The notes under the pieces were generated by a model that did not search any database, had not been told where the DNA came from, and saw only the letters and a list, made by a program, of their open reading frames with translations. From NCBI RefSeq assembly GCF_963678635.1, contig NC_087068.1, positions 37,457,436-37,521,435 of the forward strand: 64,000 nt of DNA, given 5' to 3'. Of this stretch, positions 56,017 to 64,000 are shown piece after piece; the first letter of the stretch is position 1, and each line of letters begins with the position of its first letter. Origin of the DNA: Symsagittifera roscoffensis. Its lineage: Eukaryota > Xenacoelomorpha > Acoela > Convolutidae. The position numbers and the translations under genes are program-made.

Positions 56017-57171
56017 TAGAAATTGTAATGTCCACTTGAGAATCCTATGCGGATTTGATCCACAATTGTTGAGTTCTTACCGACGAAGTAACGAAACAGA
56101 TTATGGGGTTGCAGCACTACTATATAGCAACTCAGTTCACTCAAAACATTCAATCAACATTGTCCCCACTAACGCATTCTGACGTAAGCGAACCCCTACT
56201 TGTGGTTGAGTGTTCTAAATTGGTAGATTAATTTGACCTGCTGTGGTTTACTTTGAATTTTTATAAAAGCCGAAAGTGGCACCTTGATGGTGGATATAAT
56301 AATTGTCTTTTTAACCTTGTTAGTTGAGCGTAGTTCATTCGCCAAAATGAATATCACACATCTAAAATGTTCGAACGAACAAAGCGAACTCTTTGAAACG
56401 CGCATAAAAATGTTGATCAAACACTCAATTAATAAACATGGTCGGGTCGGGACATGCTGCTGTGATTTAATTACAGATCACAAATTAAATGATACTTCAA
56501 GCCAAAGTTCGCGACTTTTTTGTTCTTCTTGAACCAATCATCACAGCTTTCAAATGAATACATTTGTTCAATCAGTGTTCGCTTGAAAAAGTTTGCTGCT
56601 AGCTTTGTCAAAAAATTTAACTTATTTGAATACTTGTGTATAATCATTTTAGGTGATATATAGAGCTGTCTTCGTTCAAAAAACTTACCGAAGGTGACTT
56701 GATTCACGATAGTTCGAAAATTTTATTACAAACTTTTCTAAATTATTATTCTACATAAGTACAATTGCTACCCCACTGATAAGTCTCTGAGCAATTGAGA
56801 CGTCTTGATGACAGAAGTAAGCAATCGAAGAGGAATCATGGATACTTATCGAGTAAGTTCGACGACTAATTTAGTGAATAGCAATCCCTGCCATCTCAAT
56901 TGAAAGTCATAGTCAAAATGGGTATGTCACCAATAGCGTTCGAAGTTTTTGAACATTTAGCGCTCATTGCAAAGAATGTTAACTGCCAAATTTGTTTGCA
57001 GCATAGGTAGTAAACATTTGAAAAATTTAAGTGCATTGCAGTCAGATTCATGAAAAACTGGTTTGCGCTGACCCTCAAGTGTGAGCATATGGGTTCAGTA
57101 AATGACAAACTCTACTTTTTGAAGAAAAAAAATCAAATAAAGTCAAAATTCTTGATATAATTTTCTGTAAA
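56017..57171 (+). other. upstream region of the MORN1-like gene
   Basis: No repeat or exon recognised. The frame of the start codon is closed by TGA near 57103 with no other ATG in between. Confidence 0.4.
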
Positions 57172-57387
57172 ATGGTTCTTAATCAGGGAGAGAAGAGCGG
57201 AGATTTCCGTCACGGGGTAGGCTGCTACTCCTACAACTCCTTTTACCAGTATCAGGGCACTTGGTCCAAGGGACTCAAACACGGACCAGGTCAGCTGATC
57301 CTCCGAGATGGTACCAGGATTCACGGGGAGTTCAAAGAGGGGGAGCTGACGGGAAACGGGATCAAAGTGTGGCCAGACAACAAACAG
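57172..57387 (+). CDS. MORN1: MORN1 coding exon 1
   Basis: Residues 1-72, starting MVLNQGEKSGDFRHGVGCYS; the first two MORN repeats. Matches the human NGYGVYVYPNSFFRYEGEW region. Donor AACAG|gtgaga. Confidence 0.85.
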
Positions 57388-60300
57388 GTGAGAGAATAGA
57401 AAAAAAATACTTCAAAACTTTTCAGAAACCTCTTGATAGAACCGTCTTTGAACTTTATATTGATTTCATATACTTAAGTATTCGCATCTGTTGAAATATT
57501 ATTATAAATCATGCTGGATTAAATATTAAATCGCTAGAGTTTTGCCGACTTTCTGCAAGTTGTTGATCTTCAAATGGAAATCTTCAGGTCTTCTAGCCAC
57601 GAACATAACTTGAATGTTTTCTTTGAGACCACTTTCGTTGTAAATGTTCCCAGGTGTACAGGGGTACGTTTTTGAATGGACACATACATGGACACGGAGA
57701 GATGACATACTCAGACGGATCAACGGTTTGTTGGTTACTATTACTGTATTTTACACTAGCATCAATTTAGTGTATTATTAAGAACCTTCTTTTTTTTCCA
57801 AGCTGAGTTACAAATATTGATGCCACTTTTGGGGCACCTTTACAGCTTTTTGATAGCATCGTAATAAGTTAACTTAGTTGATGCATTTTTAGTTCATCAA
57901 ATGAACCGGAAAAAGCTTATTTGTTTCACACAACATAACAAAAATATAAACTCGATTTCAGAAATTTTCTAACTCAACATATCTCCCAATTTTTTGAAAT
58001 GCATAATTTATACATAATGTGGCTTTATGCTTTGCGATTTGTTACTTGAATTATTGCTTGCAAAATTGTGTCTATTTGTATTTGGTGCAACTTCTGCTGA
58101 AATGCATTGGCAATTTATTAGCATATGTAGCTGCTTTATTCGTGACTAGTGTTTGTCGGTGATTAAGCGTGCGTGGCTGAGAGGGTAGTCCGTGAGACTC
58201 AAAATCTCTTGATTGCAGTAGGTTGTTGAGCGAATCCTAGACCTAGTCGAATTTTTGCTAATTCGAGGCTTATTTCTACTTTTTTTTATGTCACTTGATA
58301 GAGCTGCCTTTTTGGTCGTGTTCTCGCTAGTGTTTGCGAAGCGAAGCTTCACTTCTGTATATAGTTAAACTTTTGTTATATTTTTATGTCAGCAAACAGG
58401 CTTATTCCTGAAAATAATGAAAAAATTTCAAAAAAAGTTGGCTCTGTTTTGCAATCAATTTAGGACACTAAATAAACAAAAATTCAAATCTTATGATCTG
58501 ATCTTTAACAAGTGATCGGAAATCAGTTCACTTTTCTTCAAATTTATATAAGGTTATCCAGGACAACAGTCTACGGCTCGTTTTTGTTCCTGTGTGGTTT
58601 AATATTTACATTGTTTGTTGTATTGTAACCTCACAAAATTTATTTAAATTCAAGACCATCTATTTCGTAAAAAAAAAACTCACTATCAAAAATGTATAAA
58701 TGTTTTAGTATGTGGGTCAGTTTATGAACAACAAGCGAGACGGATATGGCACACTAACAGACAAGAGTGGAGTCTACAACGGGCAGTTTCAGCAGAACAA
58801 AAGGGCGGGAAAGGGCATGCAGATGTTTGAGCAAAACCAGACGCAATCGGCCGCCTGCTATACAGGACAATGGCGGGAAAACCTTTTCCACGGACGGGGA
58901 AAATTTTCAGTCGATGGATACACAATTATAGCAAATTTCAAAGACGGAAAGCCTGAACAAATACCGACAAAGTACAAAATCGAAGTGAACAACGCGAGTG
59001 ATTTTACCGTAGAAAAAGGGCACCCATTTGATATAAATGTCAGCCTTGTTGACCAAAATGGTGACCCAGTTGAGGGCTTTTCTGGGTTAAATTTCACAAT
59101 TTCTTGTTGGTATAATATCGAAAAAATCCAAAAGTTCATAGACAAAGCTACCAAAACACCACAGAACATACTTGATATGGCTGCGCGGTTAAGTGCAATG
59201 CCAATGAGACGTTCGCCCTATTTAAGTGCTGTTTACCCTATGGTCAAGTTCCAGAAGTTTGTCCTAAGTGCAGATATCTCAAAGTGGGACACAAAACAGG
59301 TTCCGGATTCTGATTTCAGGTAAATTTGACTGTTTCAGAGTGCTTTTGTCTATGTACCAATAGATATTAGATAGCTCAAGCTCCGCCCTCTATATGAAGA
59401 TTTCTTCTAAGTTTTCCTATGTGATGTGCAGTTTTATCCTGTTCGTTCTGTGCAACATCTGGTTACCTTTGATTTAAATGAGGCATTACGTATGCATAAG
59501 TAATGAATGAATACACTATGCCCCTATTGTGAAGGGGGTTGTGTAATATATCTAAATCTTTAAAGCCATCATAGGAAGAAGATAACGAGATGATGATTTA
59601 AATTGAGAATTTTTTTTCTAAGAGACTTGGTCATAAGATTAAATTTCGCTCCGGGTAATTTCTTAATTTCGCTTGATTGTTTCAGCTCCAAAGCAATAGA
59701 CATCATCCGCGAAGGACCCCAGGACACAGAGGTCAACTTCTTCACCAACTTCCCCAATATGACCCCCTCATTCCCAATACCACCCACGACAGGACAGGTC
59801 AGTAAAATGGTCCACATGCTATACTTCACTGCCCTTGCGATAAGCAAGGGTGTTGCAATCGGTCCTAGACTTTTTTTCCTGTAAACAACTTTGTCCACAG
59901 GATAATCTCCAATTTCAAGATTTCCATTTTCAGCACCGACTTTTTTTAAGCATTTTGATTATCCGTCCAGTAATTTTACCAACTTGTTTTTTTATTTCAT
60001 TTTTTTAAATATTTTTCTTTTTTCTCGGTTAAGTAATATTATTTCGGCTTATTGGCCTCATATTGCGTCCTTAAGTAAGCAAAAAAAATTAAAATGTCTG
60101 TTTTTAAATTTTTTTTCTGTTTTTTCTTTTTTTTCGTGTTGATAAGTTTCGGCCTATTTTACATGGTTTATTGGCCTCATATTTTTTTTTGATTTAGTAG
60201 CTGTTTTGCATTGTATCGCAAGTGGTGCGAAGCTCGACCTCGCCTCTGTGTAAAAGAATTGTTTAAAAAAATGAGCATCTGATGATGATTGAAACCTTGG

Positions 60301-63300
60301 GTCCAAAAATTTGTTCAGTGTTTTTTAAAGTTACCAATATCGAAAAGTTATTCAGTACTAGGCTAGGAGTCACCGTTGCTTTTCAGGCCATGGTCATAAT
60401 AAGCATCTTCTGAATGTAAATACCCAATTACAATAGCTTTAGTTAAGCTCATAGGCGTTAAGTTATTTCCAGAGCTGACTTAGGTGACCTCGTATGCCCT
60501 CTCAAAAAATGAGATCCTAATTACTCGAAGAGTCATTCTTTGTTACTATTGTAAAACGACAATTTTGGCCGACTAACTATTCAGAAACTTCAGAAAAGTG
60601 GCCAAAGATAGCTTAATTTTGCAAAAACTTGTCGGCGGCGCAGAAGTTGAAAATCATAGAATTTGACATTTTGTTGGTTTTTAGAATTGATTGTTGCGTT
60701 GAATTATACAGGGGATGAACGCTTTGTTTATTTCTAGGTGGACATCCGTGACACATGTCTGCCTGGAGATATGAAAGAGAGCTACCCTCCCCTGCTGCTG
60801 GACAAACTGAAGAGGGAGTGGGAGGAGCTGCAGAAGGAGGAGAGCAAGAAGACCAGGGTGGTCTACTTCGGAGACAGACCCAGAGACGTCAAGTTCGATG
60901 CACTCGGTCAGCCCATACTTGTGGCCAGTGCAGTCGAGGCAACCAAAAAGTGAGACCACCTTTTCTCTTTTCTAAGACCACATTTGAAAAAAAGCTTGTT
61001 TTTTATAAACCAAAACCCCTTCTCGTGATGATGATAGCAGACCTTTCGTGACCAATTAAATCATCATCTGCGAAATTGTTTGATAATCCAGCATTCCAGC
61101 AGTAAATTATCAGATAAATCAATCTGTTCTCGTTTGTAGGAAAAGAGTTGCTGGAATATGGTAATATGGCAGCACGGGTCACGGTCGAAGCAAATAAAAG
61201 ATAGCTTGCTCCTAAAACTCATCACTACTTGTAGAATGAAAAAATAGTTTTCAATACTAGTACTAACTAGTAGTTTTTATACTATTACTAACTAATCCAA
61301 AATATGTTGATAAGTAGTCGTGAACTTAATCTTAGATATTATTTTGCTTGCAAATCGAAACCGAGTTCGAATGAACTCTGAATGATCAGCCTCTCCAGAA
61401 AAGAACGAATGATTCTGGTTTTATTTGTGTGACATAATTGTCAACCTGAAAACTTTGTTTCTTTCAGCCGAATGACTAATTGTCATTATCAAATAAGCCT
61501 CAAGCACCAAGTAGTTTTTAAAATCTTTGTATGCAGAGGTATTGCTAGTCAAAATGACTTCAACGAGGCTCTGAAAGTTTGAAGCTTGAGAAGCATTTGA
61601 TCATGATGAAAATAGTACATCTACATATTTTTAGTAAGCGGTCACGCCAATTACACAGTTTAAGATAGTTCGATTTACTTGACCGTTTTTGAAAGCTTTT
61701 TGTTGAAAAATTGAATAAAAAATACTCTGACATTAGTTGAGATGGTCAATCTAACTACATGAAGCATAATTTCATAGTGTGCGTTTAACCTGTGAAGATT
61801 CTTAATGCAATTCCATAAAAATTACTCATGTGCATGATAGTGATAGACTCTTAATTGTCAAAAAATGTTAATTTCTCTCCTTCCCCTCAGGATTCGATCC
61901 TCTTACCACTTTTTTGTTCTATTTTACAACATCATTGTGGTTGATCAAACCTAAAGTTTCCACAAAGGCGCGTTCGGCGCTATTATGAATTAAATGACGC
62001 CAAAAAACACAATTTGTAATTAAAAACTTGGCCCTGTAACATCATTTTGGCTGTTGAAAATCAATTGGATTGGAACGATCCAAAAAATATATTTGAAATG
62101 ATGATTATTATTATTTTTGTTATTATTATTACTATTATTATCTTTATGCGGGAAGTGGGGAATCTGGGTAAAGTTATTATTACGAAGTCACTTAGTTAAA
62201 GAACCGCAAGCTTTTCACTGTGGGGCAAATTCCTCATTTGCTGAAGAGATATAAACTCGTGCGACCCCATTCCACCCATTCCAAGCACTAAAACTACCCG
62301 TTATTTTTCAAGCAGCTCCGAATGTCAATCATTATTTGAGAAATCTTCTGTTCATGTTTCATGTTCTAAAAAAGTTTCAATTTCGCTCTTAAAGATTCCT
62401 AACTCATTGCTTTTAGTAACGGCAAACTCAGGTATGTTAGTTAAATTTAAGTTTGCGAAGTTGCAGATTAGATATAAACTTGGATACTTGACTCTAGTGA
62501 AGCCATCAAGGCCTCGTGGTATATGGCAAAAGAGTATACTAGCGCAACAGACCGTTTCAATATGCCGCCAAGCAAAAGAAGTCGATGAAAAGAAAAGCAT
62601 CCGTTTTAAATTATCCGGAGATCATTTTGGTGCTTTCTCTAAAAACTATTGTAAATGCGGCTTGAAAATTTGTCTGCTTCTAGCCTTATCGATGTTTCTG
62701 AAACTGACTGCCTGTTGTTTCGTTATTCATGCGTTTTCTTCTGTAGATGTAATTCAGGCATATAGACAGTTCACCGAAACGACTCATTTCTTCCTTTCCC
62801 CTCCTCAGATATTCGACCCCCTGCCGACCCAAAGGGTCCCCATTTGTACTATTTTGAAATATCCATTTTTGGCTGACTGATCCTAAAAATTTTTCTAATA
62901 TTTAATATATACTTAATATAGTAATTTAATATATACTAATTTTGAGGGGGAAGCGCACGCCGAAAAAACGCGATTTTTTGGTCAAACTTTTCTAAAAAGT
63001 GCCTAAAACGCCTTTTTTGGCTTGTTTTTTTTTCAAAAATTTGGGAGAGCTCAGAAAATCAATTTGGTCGACCTAAAAGGACCGAGAAAATTTTTTGAAT
63101 TCTTTTGAAAACCCAACACTCCCCCTCCCCCATGGAGAAAATCCTGCATCCGCCCCTGGTCGAGATACATCAAGTGTATCAGTTTGTTGAATTTTTTTTA
63201 GCAAAAACACGAAACTACCGATTGACAAGATATTGAGGAAGCACTACGCGCACACGGGCGAGTACTTGTTGGTGGTGGCCGATGACTCACCCAGCGGGTT

Positions 63301-63391
63301 CTTCGACTGGTTCGGAGTCCCCAAAATCAAACAGAGCTTCGTCAGACTGAAAGTTCAACCATCGCACAAAGACAAAGATGACACAAACTAG
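57172..63391 (+). CDS. MORN1: MORN1-like MORN-repeat protein, 6 coding exons
   Basis: Coding exons 57172-57387, 57654-57725, 58709-59319, 59686-59797, 60738-60949 and 63202-63391 give 1413 nt (470 aa) with matching phases (0, 0, 2, 0, 2). Residues about 14-185 form six to seven MORN repeats (for example YQGTWSKGLKHGPGQLILRD, YVGQFMNNKRDGYGTL, YTGQWRENLFHGRGKF). The C-terminal half is the MORN1-specific region, ending GEYLLVVADDSPSGFFDWFG, like human EYVLMIRDVTTPPFLGRR. Human MORN1 is 497 aa. MORN repeats bind membranes or scaffold other proteins. The start ATG has a good context (aaaATGG); a splice acceptor at 57186 is an alternative reading. Confidence 0.9.
57654..57725 (+). CDS. MORN1: MORN1 coding exon 2
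   Basis: 24 codons, VYRGTFLNGHIHGHGEMTYS, exactly one MORN repeat. Phase 0 at both ends. Donor CAACG|gtttgt. Confidence 0.88.
57785..58360 (+). repeat. SINE-like composite repeat, near full-length copy B (~575 bp)
   Basis: Aligns by eye to 30904-31505 throughout: ccaagctgagttacaaatat, gatgcatttttagttcatca, ataatgtggctttatgcttt, tRNA-like block 58167-58240 (cgtggctgagagggtagtcc ...), ctaattcgaggcttatttct, tail ctcgctagtgtttgcgaagc, then gaagcttcacttctg. Confidence 0.75.
58709..59319 (+). CDS. MORN1: MORN1 coding exon 3
   Basis: Residues 97-300. Three or four MORN repeats (YVGQFMNNKRDGYGTL..., VYNGQFQQNKRAGKGM, CYTGQWRENLFHGRGKF), then the MORN1-specific domain with FTVEKGHPFDINVSLVDQNG (human [20 protein letters not shown]). 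Donor TTCAG|gtaaat. Confidence 0.9.
59686..59797 (+). CDS. MORN1: MORN1 coding exon 4
   Basis: SSKAIDIIREGPQDTEVNFF, ending SFPIPPTTGQ. Acceptor gattgtttcag, donor GACAG|gtcagt. Confidence 0.85.
59826..60252 (+). repeat. hairpin-headed dispersed repeat with GCGAAGC tail (427 bp)
   Basis: Head cccttgcgataagcaagggt, then gttgcaatcgg; tail tgtatcgcaagtggtgcgaa, then gctcgacctcgcctctgtg. The shortest apparently complete copy of the type also seen at 8660-9340. In MORN1 intron 4. Confidence 0.65.
60738..60949 (+). CDS. MORN1: MORN1 coding exon 5
   Basis: VDIRDTCLPGDMKESYPPLL, then a charged helix (LKREWEELQKEESKK). Acceptor tatttctag, donor CAAAAA|gtgaga, phase 2. Confidence 0.88.
60950..63201 (+). 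other. MORN1 intron 5
   Basis: Contains an (ATT)n-type simple repeat at about 62099-62146 and the hAT-like end at 62850-63158. A 157-codon open frame at 62407-62880 has no recognised domain, overlaps repeat sequence and lacks splice support, so it is not called as a gene. The rest is featureless. Confidence 0.45.
62850..63158 (-). mobile_element. end of a hAT-like DNA transposon, copy 2
   Basis: On the minus strand it starts CAGGGGCGGATGCAGGATTT, then a G-rich run. Homologous to 26281-26606 (aaaaacgcgattttttgg, aatttggtcgacc, atccgcccctg). It ends about 45 bp before the last MORN1 exon. Confidence 0.55.
63202..63391 (+). CDS. MORN1: MORN1 coding exon 6 (stop)
   Basis: NTKLPIDKILRKHYAHTGEY, LLVVADDSPSGFFDWFGVPK, ending in TAG at 63389-63391. 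The acceptor has an 8-T tract. Confidence 0.9.
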
Positions 63392-63731
63392 ATCTATTAG
63401 ATTAATTTTGAGGCTTTTTTATAGGCTCTGGCAGCATTCAAGAAACGCATCAGATAATGCTCTTTTCTTCTGATAAGTGTTATTGATTATTGTTATATGG
63501 ACCACTTGAGAAATAATGTGATATATTTTAATTTTTTATTGACTGGGTCCACTATTAAAAATATGAACAAATTTGGTTTTGTCTGCTATGTCTTGTATTT
63601 CGTCGTTTCTCGTAGAATTAAGAATGGATAATGGACATGATAATTGGTTTGATGCAAGTTTTGAGTTAGTTTGAGGCTAGATAGCAAGCTTGATGTTTAT
63701 TAAATGGTTTGATTTTTTCAGTTTTTTTTGT

Positions 63732-63737
63732 AATAAA
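63732..63737 (+). terminator. candidate polyadenylation signal AATAAA for MORN1
   Basis: AATAAA about 340 nt after the stop codon; another AATAAA lies near 63833. Which one is used cannot be told from sequence. Confidence 0.4.
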
Positions 63738-64000
63738 CTAGATTTACTTTGTCGTACATAGTCACTGTTTCCGAGGCAGCACAACAGTGCCAAAGTTCAA
63801 CAGCGCCTATAAAAATTCGTTAAAGTGCAGAAAATAAAAACTGGGCCCATAATGAGTTCACCACTTATTCGCGCTTATTTTGGTCCCTCCTCCTGGCAGT
63901 GATTAGAATTTCCAGGGCTACTATTCAAAAAAATGGGGTTTTTATAAGTGCAATTGTTATTGAATTTTTCTCGACATCTCGTCTAATTCATCCTAAAATG

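Noticed and set aside
62407-62880. 157-codon open frame in MORN1 intron 5
   Set aside because: Overlaps repeat sequence shared with 26.3 kb, has no recognisable domain and no splice or codon support.
1-64000. CRISPR array, operon, bacterial or phage genes
   Set aside because: No spaced short repeats and no Shine-Dalgarno-led gene runs; intron-split animal genes fill the window.

Overview
This is animal nuclear DNA: AT-rich, intron-rich, with GC-richer exons set in long, repeat-filled introns. Three protein-coding genes can be assembled exon by exon, all on the + strand. Each has matching splice phases and an intact reading frame. They are a mitoguardin gene (MIGA, 15 coding exons, 6078-41617, 785 aa), a TMEM179-family membrane protein (5 coding exons, 45015-51164, about 251 aa) and a MORN1-like gene (6 coding exons, 57172-63391, 470 aa). 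Mitoguardin is an animal family and MORN1 is typical of ciliated animals. Together with the RTE-type LINE and the Gypsy element this points to an invertebrate metazoan; the species cannot be read from the sequence.

Layout. 1-2035: broken pieces of RTE-like non-LTR retrotransposon (reverse transcriptase, then endonuclease). 2036-6077: intergenic, with a decayed tandem array at about 4440-5640. 6078-41617: MIGA. Its introns hold a ~1.1 kb foldback (7795-8874), a three-copy 240-bp tandem repeat, a complete 7.39-kb Gypsy-type LTR retrotransposon on the minus strand (15242-22631, identical 280-bp LTRs, ATGTG target duplication), a degenerate ~107-bp satellite, a mariner-like foldback MITE (29897-30585), degraded MULE transposase pieces and several tRNA-headed SINE-like repeats. 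45015-51164: TMEM179-like gene. 51165-57171: intergenic, with a second copy of a ~530-bp repeat also present in MIGA intron 2. 57172-63391: MORN1-like gene, then its 3' region.

The three genes do not form a pathway. MIGA proteins sit on the outer mitochondrial membrane and act in mitochondrial fusion and lipid-transfer contacts, TMEM179 is a poorly characterised four-pass membrane protein, and MORN1 is a MORN-repeat protein. The retroelement proteins form their own unit.

Most interesting for follow-up: (i) a family of tRNA-headed composite repeats with a conserved GCGAAGC hairpin tail, mostly in one orientation; (ii) three CTCF-like motifs at regular spacing inside the Gypsy pol spacer; (iii) a 105-nt in-frame, intron-like hydrophobic stretch in the same spacer; (iv) a 21-nt symmetric microexon and a GC-AG intron in MIGA; (v) a MULE remnant split by a SINE-like insert and then tandemly duplicated. 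All calls are by eye; no database search was possible.
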